Source: Caryophanales bacterium (lineage in GTDB: Bacteria; Bacillota; Bacilli; JARBTR01). From it: a stretch of 51,795 nucleotides of DNA. Location: assembly GCA_029240105.1 (NCBI GenBank), contig JARBTR010000012.1, forward strand, positions 1 through 51,795, in the 5' to 3' direction. A program made the translations under genes and the position numbers. The notes beneath the pieces were generated by a model. It was not told where the DNA came from. It ran no database searches and saw only the letters and a program-made list of their open reading frames with translations. Numbering within the stretch: the first letter of the stretch is position 1; every line of letters starts with the position of its first letter. Shown in pieces: positions 10,142 through 18,665 of the stretch.

Positions 10142-10981
10142 TTACAAGTTGTAAATTGCTGATTCGCAGACCAATTTATAACCGATCTCTTTATAAATTT
10201 TATTGGAAGTTGGAAAATTCAAATCCGTATACAAACAACAGAATTTATACTCTTTTAAAAGCATATTTGAAAACTGATGAACTAAGGAAGTTGCAAAACC
10301 ATGACCTCGCTTTCCCATCGGTGTATAAACCCATGATACTACTGCACCATTTTGAGATTGACGTGTTTTCATAACCATTGAAACAGGTTCACCGTAGACA
10401 TCCCAGACATATATTTGTCCCGCTGCAATATGTGTCAATGCCCTTTCAAGACATTGCTCATAAGTTAGCCTTTCTGGAGTTACACGAGTAAAATCCTTCA
10501 TCCACCCACAAATTAAATGAATTTCTGAAACGTTTGCAAGTCGCATTGAACCCGTTGATTGAACTATTTGATTGGTTTTTTTCAAAACATATATCCCTTG
10601 ATCCATTACTTGTTTTGGTGTATTCCTAAATACGGTTTGCCACTTTGAAACGAATAAACCAATAGAAGGTTTGCTACCTATTACACCAGGAAATCTTAGG
10701 CCCAACTTATAAAATTTTTCAACAGCAAAATGTATAGACTCTTCACTGATATCATTTGTCGTACCAATAATTAAGTTATATGAAGGTGTTTGTAGGAACG
10801 CAAGTAGAACTTTATCATTATCAATGACAGCTGACATAAAGCAGGTTTCTGATGGGATTGCACCATTTTTGATTTTTAACAATAGACTCAAAAGCAAGTT
10901 ATTTTCTGCCTCTCTATGTAGCAGAGGTTGTTCAACTAAACCCGTAAATTTCTCAATTGAAGTATAAATAGCAAATTTCAT
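10142..10981 (-). CDS. GNAT family N-acetyltransferase
   Basis: In this 279-residue protein the C-terminal half (about 150-279) is a GNAT fold: VVSWVYTPMGKRGHGFATSL holds the acetyl-CoA pyrophosphate loop (R-G-x-G-x-A) and LYTDLNFPTSNKIYKEIGY is the usual last motif. The N-terminal half (LLSLLLKIKNG, VLLAFLQTPSYNLII) is a less conserved GNAT-like domain seen in double-domain members. The acceptor is unknown. The start has an AGGAGG-like site (rc of CCCTCCTT, 10988-10995). Confidence 0.82.
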   Translation of the reverse strand: MKFAIYTSIEKFTGLVEQPLLHREAENNLLLSLLLKIKNGAIPSETCFMSAVIDNDKVLLAFLQTPSYNLIIGTTNDISEESIHFAVEKFYKLGLRFPGVIGSKPSIGLFVSKWQTVFRNTPKQVMDQGIYVLKKTNQIVQSTGSMRLANVSEIHLICGWMKDFTRVTPERLTYEQCLERALTHIAAGQIYVWDVYGEPVSMVMKTRQSQNGAVVSWVYTPMGKRGHGFATSLVHQFSNMLLKEYKFCCLYTDLNFPTSNKIYKEIGYKLVCESAIYNL

Positions 10982-11488
10982 CCCTACACCCTCCTTAATT
11001 TAAAAACTCATAACATAAGTCCCATTAATCCATTAATAAGAAAGCAAGAATAATCTTCATTACATATATCTAATTAAAAAGTCCCAATAAATACATCATA
11101 CTTTTAGATAGAAAATTATTCCAATTCGAAATATCGTTCTTTTTTACATAAATTCTTATTAGTTGGAAATATTTATATCATCAAAGTAAAAAGAAGGTTT
11201 TTAGTGAAAGAACATTCAATTTAATTTTCAATTTTACACACAGTAATGGATAACTTAGATTTATTTATACCATATATTACTAAGTAAAAATTCTGAATAT
11301 TGTTGTAAATTATAATAATCAGATTTTTAATATGATTCTTTCATCACATTCGATTTTTTAAATTTTCCTAAGTAGATTATAAAAAAATATCCATTGTCTT
11401 GAATCGGTTGTTGTGCTATCATTTTGAATTGTCTGACTATTTATAGTTTAATAGATTTTCAGATTTATATTTTTAGGGGGCTACATGT
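10982..11488. other. 507-bp AT-rich intergenic region with a promoter near its right end
   Basis: No open frame with a ribosome site and no strong hairpin was seen in 10996-11390. The right end holds the promoter for the permease gene listed separately. Confidence 0.6.
11394..11422 (+). promoter_or_regulatory. Predicted sigma-A promoter of the permease gene
   Basis: TTGTCT, a 17-base spacer and TATCAT match the -35/-10 pattern, 66 bp before the start codon. Confidence 0.55.
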
Positions 11489-12859
11489 ATGAGCTTATTT
11501 CGTAAAAAACCTGTTATTCAATCAACTAGTAATCTAAAGCAAACTTTAGGTGCATTTGATTTAGTAACATTGGGTGTTGGTGCTATTATCGGTACCGGAA
11601 TCTTCGTTTTAACTGGTATCCAAGCAGCAACTAATGCTGGTCCAGCACTTATCATCTCTTTTATTATTGCTGGTATAGCTTGTGCATTTGCAGCACTATG
11701 TTATTCAGAATTCGCATCGACGATTTCTGAAGCCGGTAGTGCATACACGTACACATATGTCACTTTTGGTGAACTTTTCGCATGGATCCTTGGGTGGGAT
11801 ATGGTACTGGAGTATGGAGTTTCGGCTTCTACTGTTGCGAGTGGTTGGTCAGGTTATTTCCAAGGACTTCTTTCTCAAATCAATATCCATTTACCAAAAG
11901 CATTAACCGGTGCGTTCAACCCAGATGCAGGAACAATAGTTAATTTACCTGCTATTTTAATCGTTTTAATAATTACTTTCCTTTTATCTCGTGGTGTAAA
12001 GGAATCAGTAAAATGGAACACCATCATGGTTATAATTAAAGTAGCCGTTGTTCTACTTTTCATTATTGTTGGTGTGTTCTATGTAGAGCCAGCAAACTGG
12101 ACACCATTTATGCCTTTCCATTTCTCTGGTGTTACGGCTGCTGCCGCAGTTGTTGTTTTCGCATACTTTGGTTTCGACGCTGTTTCTACAGCTGCTGAAG
12201 AAGTGAAAAATCCACAAAGAAATGTACCTATTGGAATTATTACTTCGTTGGCAATTTGTACAGTTTTATACATGATCGTAACGCTTATTTTAACAGGTAT
12301 GGTACCTTATAAACTTCTTAACGTACCTGATGCGGTTGCATTTGCATTAAGATACGTTGACCAAGGTTGGGCCGCCTATTTCATCTCACTTGGTGCCATC
12401 GTTGGTATCACAACCGTTCTAATCGTTATGATGTTCGGTCAGACTCGTTTGTTCTATGCAATGAGTCGTGATGGACTTTTACCGAAGGCTTTTTCAGAAG
12501 TATCGAAAAAAACGGGAGTCCCTGTAAAAGGCACTTGGATTACGGGTATACTCGTTGCCTTCTTTGCTGGATTCGTTCCGTTGGACAAGCTTGCTGAATT
12601 AGTTAGTATAGGAACGTTATTCGCTTTCGCAGCCGTTTGTCTAGGTATAATTGTTTTAAGAAAGACACAACCCAATCTAAAACGCGGTTTTAGAACTCCT
12701 TGGGTTCCAGTTATCCCTATTTTAGGAATGGTGTTCTGCATATTCCTTATGACACAATTAAAACAACTCACTTGGATAGGATTTATTGTCTGGTTGGTAA
12801 TTGGTCTTGTGATTTATTTCGTTTACGGCGTGAAACACAGCAAAATGAAAAATAGTTAA
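11489..12859 (+). CDS. APC-superfamily amino acid permease (YfnA/cationic amino acid transporter type)
   Basis: The 456-residue protein has about twelve hydrophobic segments. The unwound first helix GVGAIIGTGIFVLTGI is the substrate-binding signature of the APC superfamily; LCYSEFASTISEAGSAYTYT and AYFGFDAVSTAAEEVKNP are typical of the CAT/YfnA branch of H+-coupled amino acid importers. Substrate specificity cannot be assigned. AGGGGG lies eight bases before ATG 11489. It is a single-gene unit; its transcript would run into the hairpin at the edge of the IS relic. Confidence 0.88.
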   Translation: MSLFRKKPVIQSTSNLKQTLGAFDLVTLGVGAIIGTGIFVLTGIQAATNAGPALIISFIIAGIACAFAALCYSEFASTISEAGSAYTYTYVTFGELFAWILGWDMVLEYGVSASTVASGWSGYFQGLLSQINIHLPKALTGAFNPDAGTIVNLPAILIVLIITFLLSRGVKESVKWNTIMVIIKVAVVLLFIIVGVFYVEPANWTPFMPFHFSGVTAAAAVVVFAYFGFDAVSTAAEEVKNPQRNVPIGIITSLAICTVLYMIVTLILTGMVPYKLLNVPDAVAFALRYVDQGWAAYFISLGAIVGITTVLIVMMFGQTRLFYAMSRDGLLPKAFSEVSKKTGVPVKGTWITGILVAFFAGFVPLDKLAELVSIGTLFAFAAVCLGIIVLRKTQPNLKRGFRTPWVPVIPILGMVFCIFLMTQLKQLTWIGFIVWLVIGLVIYFVYGVKHSKMKNS

Positions 12860-12935
12860 ATTCAAAATTTACATGCCAATTGGCTGGGCACTGAAAAAGC
12901 ATCATATTCTTAAAATTATCAAATCTTCAAAATAA

Positions 12936-12995
12936 AAACCTGGGAATATTCACTCCGAAAAGGGATGAATAAATATTCCCAGGTTTCTTTCTATT
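12936..12995. terminator. Strong hairpin inside the left end of the IS relic
   Basis: AAACCTGGGAATATT and AATATTCCCAGGTTT are perfect 15-bp arms followed by a T-rich stretch on the plus strand. It can terminate the permease transcript and is placed where insertion elements often carry their own terminator. Confidence 0.75.
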
Positions 12996-13021
12996 TTCTT
13001 GCTTTTTTTCATTTACTAATT

Positions 13022-13192
13022 TCAAATTGCATTTTGTCCGTTATCCATACAATATTTTGTTTTTAATTCTTCCAAGATAAAAGTGAAATCTACCAATTCA
13101 TTGATTTGTCGAAGCATATTATTCTTTGGCACAAGCAAATCGTAAAGTGCCAGGTAAGGGCTTAAGTGAAAGGATTCTTGGCTAGAAATCAT
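13022..13192 (-). pseudogene. N-terminal fragment of an IS1182-family transposase
   Basis: From ATG 13192 the product runs MISSQESFHLSPYLALYDLL, then VPKNNMLRQINELVDFTF and KYCMDNGQNAI, then stops. This is the conserved start of IS1182-type DDE transposases (SPYxxLYDLIVPKxxxLRQINELVDF...YCxDNGRxAI); all catalytic residues are missing. The frame is open farther upstream (to 13318) but only into the GC-rich repeat. Confidence 0.8.
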
Positions 13193-13283
13193 CGTGCATA
13201 ACCACCTATTAATTGTTTCTTTTATTATAATAGAAATGACATTTTTGTAGGTGTTGAAACTGATTTTCACACGTGATTGAAGT

Positions 13284-13391
13284 GGAAGACGGCGACTCCT
13301 GCGGGAAAGCGAAGCCAAGTGAGACCCCTCAGAAAGGTGGTTTTTACCTTTCGTGGAGGCTCACGGACCGCCCGCGGAAAGCGTCCGTCTG
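13284..13391. repeat. GC-rich repeat of the type scattered in Bacillaceae genomes
   Basis: The block with GGCGACTCCTGCGGGA, GAGACCCC, GGAGGCTCACGGACCGC and GCGGAAAGCGTCCGTC is far more GC-rich than its surroundings and its ends (AGACGG / CCGTCT) are inverted repeats. Similar blocks are common between genes of Bacillaceae, from memory; the copy number in this genome cannot be seen here. Confidence 0.6.
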
Positions 13392-13424
13392 TAACGTAAA
13401 TCACAATTAATTTGAATAGATAAT

Positions 13425-13472
13425 AAAAAAAACGAGTTATAGAACAATTGCTCGTTCCATAACTCGTTTTAG
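13425..13472 (-). terminator. Hairpin with T-run inside the right end of the IS relic
   Basis: AAACGAGTTAT and ATAACTCGTTT are perfect 11-bp arms with an inner GAAC/GTTC pair. On the minus strand eight T follow, so it would stop transcription entering the element. Confidence 0.7.
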
Positions 13473-13653
13473 TGAAGAAAGGACTTTTTCAGTGCCCTCC
13501 ACGATGGCAGGGGTATTTTTTGTAAAGAAACTATAAAAAAATTAATTACTGCAAAAACTTTAATTGTATAAGAATTGCTGTATTTGACAATAAGTGTTTG
13601 AGTAATCTTTGTTAGGTTCCATTTCTTTATAAATAAAAGAAATCCTTAACTAT

Positions 13654-13682
13654 TTAAAAAAGACTTGCAAGTATGCAAGCCT
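13654..13682 (-). terminator. Terminator after the hemerythrin gene
   Basis: GGCTTGCA and TGCAAGTC pair around four bases and end in six T on the minus strand. Confidence 0.75.
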
Positions 13683-13709
13683 TCCACATGTAAATGTAAA
13701 CTTATTTTT

Positions 13710-14111
13710 TTACTTCACCTTTTGCAGGACCATCGCTTTATCCTTTTGTAGGATATGCTCACTTGTCCAATTAATAACAAACTCAAGTATAGATAGTAGG
13801 TATTTATCTTGATTCTCATCTACTTTATTCAAATCAATACTTTCTACCTTTTTAATAAATTCATCGTGTTCAATCTTATGAGAAAAGATCTTCTTATTAC
13901 CTATGCTAATCATATATGTTTCTTCAGCCTTAAAATGATATTTAGCGTAATCCTTTAACTCTTCTAGGATTTCTATTATCTTGTCGTATTTGTCAGAGTA
14001 TATATTGTTCTTAAATAGTTCAAAGGCTCTTCCAGCAATCTCAAATAATTTTTCATGCTGTCTGTCTAGTTCCTCAATACCAATTAAATAATCATCACTC
14101 CACTTAATCAT
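13710..14111 (-). CDS. Bacteriohemerythrin (single-domain diiron O2-binding protein)
   Basis: The 133-residue protein has the full diiron ligand set of the family in order: ELDRQHEKLFE, YAKYHFKAEETYM, HKIEHDEFI and WTSEHILQKDKA. Such proteins bind O2 reversibly and act as sensors or carriers. The chosen start, ATG 14111 (MIKWSDDYLIGI), has GGAGAGGTG six bases upstream; a longer frame to 14144 lacks one. TATAAT (14148-14153, minus) is a likely -10. The neighbouring upstream gene encodes a diguanylate cyclase whose C-terminus is a second hemerythrin domain, so the two may share a signalling role. Confidence 0.9.
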   Translation of the reverse strand: MIKWSDDYLIGIEELDRQHEKLFEIAGRAFELFKNNIYSDKYDKIIEILEELKDYAKYHFKAEETYMISIGNKKIFSHKIEHDEFIKKVESIDLNKVDENQDKYLLSILEFVINWTSEHILQKDKAMVLQKVK

Positions 14112-14345
14112 AAAAAGCACCTCTCCTCTATCGAAATATGCCATATTATACCATATTTCTACAAAATACTACCTCTTTTTTAGAATTATTTTAAAGAAAT
14201 ACTTATTTTATTTTAAAATTTGCCTCCGTTATAGTTAAAGGTTGTTATTTGTTGAATTCCACTAGATTTCCTTGGACGAAAGCATACCATTACAAGTATC
14301 TTAGTGAGAATGGAGTTATTCTAAAAATTAAAAATACTTTTAAGA

Positions 14346-14380
14346 CATCAAAAACTCCCTTGAAAAATTTCAAAGGGAGC
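14346..14380 (-). terminator. Terminator after the diguanylate cyclase gene
   Basis: CTCCCTTTGAAA and TTTCAAGGGAG pair with one bulge and are followed by TTTTT on the minus strand. The rest of the 14112-14445 gap holds nothing else recognised except the hemerythrin promoter region. Confidence 0.8.
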
Positions 14381-14445
14381 CTTATTACCTGATTTATTTT
14401 ATTTTTTTGAAAGAATTTAATATTGCATGTAGTTATAATAAACTA

Positions 14446-16236
14446 CTATTCTTTACTTAAAGATGAGAAGTATTTTAAATCTTCTTTTTCTATATGACCA
14501 ATTAACATATCATTTAACAGAAAGTTTAGAAGTTCCTCTGGTTTTGCGTTTGTATCTTCTAGCTCTTTTTTTAATTTATTAAATTTATTAATGAGTCTCT
14601 CGTGTGTATCCATATGATGTTGATAATGCTCATAATTAATGCTTTTCAAAATTACTTCCTCATTTTCAAAATGTTCTATCATATGAACTAAGAAATTACT
14701 CACGCTTTGAATGATTTCATCTTGTTTTGAAAACTTATAAGAATTTTCAACCATTTCGTTTCCAAGCTTAAGTAATATTTTATGTTCCTGATTAATAGAT
14801 TCATTACCACATAGCCATTCATCCGTCCATTTGACTTTAACTAGAACAGAAACATCGGTTTTACTAACTACTTTACCTGAAACCCTGTTTCTACCATTCA
14901 CCTTTGCTATATAGAGTTCATTGTCAGCTCTATTAAACCAGCTACCGATATACTCATCTGAAAAGTACTCTGCAACTCCGAAACTAGAAGTTACTTTGCC
15001 AACAACTGGATGCACAACATTCTCTAATGCAATTCTGAGCTTTTCTGCAACAGCAATTGCGCCAGTCAAGGTAGTTTCAGGCATAAGAATAGCAAACTCC
15101 TCACCACCCCATCTTGCAAAGATATCACTGGCTCTTAACTCACCCGATACAACCCTTGCAACTTCTTTGAGTACTGCATCACCTTGTCGATGTCCATAAG
15201 TGTCATTTACTTTCTTAAAAAGATCTAAATCAAAATAGATCATTGAAAGGTTTCCGTCGTGTCTATTCACTCTTTCAATTTCTTCTATAATTCTTGAGTC
15301 AAGAAAATTCCGATTGTAAATACCCGTTAGTTTATCTTTAACAATATCTAAGCTTAACAAATTATTCATATTTTTTATTTCTTCATTCATTTGGATATAT
15401 TTGTAACTACGAATTGAAACCCATAGAGTAAACAACAATCCCATAAAAACGCCAATCCACAGTAATTTGTTATGCACCACTCCTTTGTGACTTAATGGAA
15501 GCACATATATATTCCAATATCCACCGGAAAAACCACTATGGAACTCAACTGCCTTTTTATTGTGCAACATACTTTTATCGCCATATACTAAGCTGTCATT
15601 TGATGATTTATTTAATATAGCAACCTTGATATTACTCCCTTTTTCATAAGTCTCAAACAGTTTTTTTACCTTATCAGCTTTTAAAACAATGCTTACCATT
15701 CCCCAATATTTTTCATTTTTAACAATTGGAATGCGCATGACATAACCAGTACCACCTTGGACTAAATCAATTGGACCTTCAAAATTATATTTTAGTGTTT
15801 CCTTAGTACGTCTAACTCCTTCTGCTTGAGAGGGTATATTTAATAAATCTACACCAATAGTCTTTACGTTTTCTTCTTTTGGGTAATTCCACATTATAGT
15901 AGTATCTTTTAGAATACCTATATTTCGAATATAATCGAGATTGTTATCCAGCAAATGACCAATATAGGTGTATACATCCTTATCATTATACTGTTCAAAT
16001 GTCTGTATATAGGCCGTAAATCCTTTTATAAAATTCGTATTATAAATAAAAAAACCACGTAGCTTATCGTCAAATTTATTATAATTTTGGGTAAGCTCTA
16101 AAGTTTTCTTTTGATTGTCTATACGAATAAATATGACTAGGAAACTTGTCAACAGTATCAAATTGATTAATCCAACTATAATTGAAATCCGAATGGCTTT
16201 TCTGTTCTTACCTTTAAAAAATGTTATTCTTTTCAT
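14446..16236 (-). CDS. Membrane diguanylate cyclase with extracellular sensor and C-terminal hemerythrin domain
   Basis: In order: TM1 (about 17-38), an extracellular region to about 250 (probably CHASE-like: YNDKDVYTYI, GGYWNIYVLPLSH), TM2 (about 256-276), a GGDEF domain (DKLTGIYNRNFLD, IYFDLDLFKKVNDTYGHRQGD, ARWGGEEFAI at about 375-383), and a hemerythrin domain (about 467-590; NQEHKILL, HMIEHFENEEVIL, HMDTHERL, GHIEKEDL). GGEEF is an active variant and RASD five residues before it is an intact product-inhibition I-site. It should make c-di-GMP under control of an outside ligand and of O2 or redox state at the diiron site. Vibrio Bhr-DGC proteins have a related hemerythrin-GGDEF pairing. 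It is 596 residues and probably monocistronic. Confidence 0.9.
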   Translation of the reverse strand: MKRITFFKGKNRKAIRISIIVGLINLILLTSFLVIFIRIDNQKKTLELTQNYNKFDDKLRGFFIYNTNFIKGFTAYIQTFEQYNDKDVYTYIGHLLDNNLDYIRNIGILKDTTIMWNYPKEENVKTIGVDLLNIPSQAEGVRRTKETLKYNFEGPIDLVQGGTGYVMRIPIVKNEKYWGMVSIVLKADKVKKLFETYEKGSNIKVAILNKSSNDSLVYGDKSMLHNKKAVEFHSGFSGGYWNIYVLPLSHKGVVHNKLLWIGVFMGLLFTLWVSIRSYKYIQMNEEIKNMNNLLSLDIVKDKLTGIYNRNFLDSRIIEEIERVNRHDGNLSMIYFDLDLFKKVNDTYGHRQGDAVLKEVARVVSGELRASDIFARWGGEEFAILMPETTLTGAIAVAEKLRIALENVVHPVVGKVTSSFGVAEYFSDEYIGSWFNRADNELYIAKVNGRNRVSGKVVSKTDVSVLVKVKWTDEWLCGNESINQEHKILLKLGNEMVENSYKFSKQDEIIQSVSNFLVHMIEHFENEEVILKSINYEHYQHHMDTHERLINKFNKLKKELEDTNAKPEELLNFLLNDMLIGHIEKEDLKYFSSLSKE

Positions 16237-16463
16237 AAAGCACCTCTTTATCTAATCTATTAAACTTAAATTTAATAGAAAAATGTTTATAAACTAATTT
16301 TACAAAAATATAAATGTATATAATCAATTATAGTACTCAAAAAATGTTGAAATAAGTACTATTTTGCCAGATTATAATTATTTTAATTTTATCTATAAAT
16401 ATACTTTTAAACAAGGGAGTATGCAATAAGCGATATTTAATTAACAGGATATACTAAGCAAAA

Positions 16464-16505
16464 TAAAAAAACAGAGCTACCCTATTAAGTAAAGTAAACT
16501 CTGCT
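16464..16505 (-). terminator. Weak terminator after the coiled-coil protein gene
   Basis: CAGAG...CTCTG arms with an additional GTA/TAC pairing, followed by seven T on the minus strand. The rest of 16237-16463 shows nothing. Confidence 0.45.
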
Positions 16506-16535
16506 TATTTAAATACATGTTTTTCATAATATTCC

Positions 16536-16877
16536 TTATGTATTTACTGAATTAGCTAATTCGTTTTTTAAGGATAAAACATTATCATATGTCTTTTTAA
16601 ATTCAGCACAAAAGAATCTATCGAGAGATATAAGTTTATCATTTAATGATTGATCTCTCTCTGTATGATTCTTTATATGGTCAGATAAGTTTGAATTAAT
16701 GTTATAAAGTGAATGTAATGCTTCGTTAAGTGATTGAATGTTTCTTTCCATTTCCGGAGCATGTTCTTCCATTATTTCTGATGTATTTGGTATTGACTTT
16801 GTAATAGAAAGTTCCATTACTTCTACACAGATTTTTGTAATTAAATCTTGAAATTCTTTCTCTAATTGGACTAGCAT
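16536..16877 (-). CDS. Small helical protein of unknown function
   Basis: The 113-residue product (from MLVQLEKEFQDLITKICVEV) is soluble and predicted to be almost wholly helical, with heptad-like leucine spacing (ERNIQSLNEALHSLYNINSN; SLNDKLISLDRFF). ATG 16877 has AGGGGG seven bases upstream; the frame is open 13 codons further but without a ribosome site. No family was recognised. It lies between the diguanylate cyclase and brnQ, each separately terminated, so context does not reveal its job. Confidence 0.65.
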   Translation of the reverse strand: MLVQLEKEFQDLITKICVEVMELSITKSIPNTSEIMEEHAPEMERNIQSLNEALHSLYNINSNLSDHIKNHTERDQSLNDKLISLDRFFCAEFKKTYDNVLSLKNELANSVNT

Positions 16878-16995
16878 TATACATCCCCCTGAAATGCTTA
16901 AAAAATTGAACATCATTTTATCTAATTATGGAACTTCTCAATTATAATGCAGTTCCATACAAAATACCTAAAAATAACACTTACACATTATAACA

Positions 16996-17022
16996 AAAAA
17001 TCCACCAGAATTATCCAGTGGA
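16996..17022 (-). terminator. Terminator after brnQ
   Basis: TCCAC...GTGGA arms around a short loop, with six T on the minus strand. Confidence 0.6.
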
Positions 17023-17106
17023 GTTGGCATTTTATTGAATTTTTTAAAAACATTTAATATTAGAAACTAGAAAGTAAAGTCACCTTGTTATAACCGTTAT
17101 AATTTT

Positions 17107-18432
17107 TTAAATAGAAGCATTCTTGTTAAACGTAAATTTTTCATAAATGGACCCTATAGCGAAACCAATAAAACCTGGAATTACCCAACCAAAGCCCATA
17201 GTTTGTAACGGAACATTTGATAATAATTCTGACAATGATCCATTTAAAAAAGTAGTATTCATAACTTCTACTAATGTAAATAATCCTACGAGGCTGATCG
17301 TCATGAAATAAACTGGACGTTCCTTAAACGGTAATCGTTCATGTACAAGTCCTAATACAATTATTGCAATGGCCATTGGGTAAACTAAGCTTAAGATTGG
17401 TACAGATACTTTTAAAATTTGAGCCAAACCAAGATTTGCAACAAAACCACTTGCTAAACATAAAATGATTGCCCATTTGATATACGATAATTTTGGGAAT
17501 ACAGTTGAAAAGAATTCAGCACATGATGTAATTAATCCGATACAAACACTTAGACAAGCTAATGTGAAGATTAATCCTAAAACAATGGTTCCGCCTTGAC
17601 CAAACAACTGATTTAACACAGTACTTAAAACAACCGCTCCATGTTCAACTTCCCCTGGAATCGCTGCAGAAGCCCCTAGATAAGAAATAATAAGATAACA
17701 ACCAGTTAAAATCAAACCGCAAATAACCCCGAAAATTGCTAAATATTTCACTTGTAAAGATTGATCAGTAACTTTTTTACTTCTAAAAATATTGGTAAAA
17801 ACGATGCCGTAAATCAATGCGCAAATCGCGTCCATTGTTTGATATCCATCTAAAAATCCTTGTGAAATTGGATTATCCTTATATGTTAAAGTAGCTTCTT
17901 TAAAACTAGGTAAATCAGTAAATAAAGCTTTAATAAAAACAATTACGATTAGAATTAATAGTGAAGGTGTTAAAAGTTTTCCAAACCTCTCTACTAGTTT
18001 ATTCGGTGATTTCGCAAACCAAAATACAACACCAAAAAATACGACTGTATAAATTAAAAGGGCAATCGGTGAAGTTGCGAATGCATTCGGTAAAAAGGGC
18101 TTCACACCCATTTCAAATGCCAAACTGCCTGCACGTGGAATCGCAAGTCCTGGTCCGATGGATAAATAAATAGCCATTGGGAAAAGTAAAGCAAATATAG
18201 GATGAACTCTATTGATTAAATGATCAAAAGTTCCTGATTTTGCAATGGCAATAAAAGCTAATACAGAAAGACCCGCGTCAGAAATAATAAATCCAGCAAC
18301 TGCTTGCCAAACATTTTCACCAGCAGCCTGTCCCAAATATGCTGGAAAAATAAGATTTCCTGCACCAAATAACATAGAAAATAACATAAAGCTCATAAAC
18401 AGGATATCTCTTTTTGATAATTTATTATTCAT
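17107..18432 (-). CDS. brnQ: Branched-chain amino acid:cation symporter BrnQ
   Basis: The 441-residue protein has about twelve membrane segments. LSKRDILFMSFMLFSMLFGA and GNLIFPAYLGQAAGE at the start, with LSIGPGLAIPRAGSLAFE, are signatures of the BrnQ/LIVCS family, which imports leucine, isoleucine and valine with Na+ or H+. ATG 18432 follows AAAGGTGG by six bases; a GTG three codons upstream is possible but too close to that site. An AT-rich AATTTTCTAATTATA near 18470 is a poor CodY-box match only. It is a single gene between terminators. Confidence 0.93.
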   Translation of the reverse strand: MNNKLSKRDILFMSFMLFSMLFGAGNLIFPAYLGQAAGENVWQAVAGFIISDAGLSVLAFIAIAKSGTFDHLINRVHPIFALLFPMAIYLSIGPGLAIPRAGSLAFEMGVKPFLPNAFATSPIALLIYTVVFFGVVFWFAKSPNKLVERFGKLLTPSLLILIVIVFIKALFTDLPSFKEATLTYKDNPISQGFLDGYQTMDAICALIYGIVFTNIFRSKKVTDQSLQVKYLAIFGVICGLILTGCYLIISYLGASAAIPGEVEHGAVVLSTVLNQLFGQGGTIVLGLIFTLACLSVCIGLITSCAEFFSTVFPKLSYIKWAIILCLASGFVANLGLAQILKVSVPILSLVYPMAIAIIVLGLVHERLPFKERPVYFMTISLVGLFTLVEVMNTTFLNGSLSELLSNVPLQTMGFGWVIPGFIGFAIGSIYEKFTFNKNASI

Positions 18433-18581
18433 AAAATCCACCTTTTCTCAAAATTTAGAATAAAAATAATTTTCTAATTATATCAACTCTAGCTGCATTA
18501 ATAAAAGTTAAATTTTAACAAAGTTTATAATTTAATAGATTCATATTTTGTGATTTGAAAAATACACAAAATAAGTAGCCA

Positions 18582-18616
18582 TAAAAAAAATTCCCTTGTA
18601 AGTTATACCAAGGGAA
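18582..18616 (-). terminator. Terminator after the histidine kinase gene
   Basis: TTCCCTTG and CAAGGGAA are perfect arms followed by eight T on the minus strand. Confidence 0.85.
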
Positions 18617-18665
18617 AATAAATTTTAAACCACTTTAAATCCTCTATGCCAGAGCAACATCTTTT

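Larger units (their letters stand above)
12886..13497. mobile_element. Decayed IS1182-family-like element, 612 bp, with 14-bp terminal inverted repeats
   Basis: GGGCACTGAAAAAG (12886-12899) and its exact reverse complement CTTTTTCAGTGCCC (13484-13497) bound a segment holding an N-terminal transposase fragment (13192-13022, minus), two strong hairpins and a GC-rich repeat. A full IS1182-type element is about 1.5-2 kb, so most of the transposase is gone. No clear target duplication was seen. The family comes from the transposase fragment; the boundaries are seen. Confidence 0.7.

Noticed and set aside
10057..10374. 105-codon plus-strand frame
   Set aside because: It lies antisense to the acetyltransferase gene and has no ribosome site.
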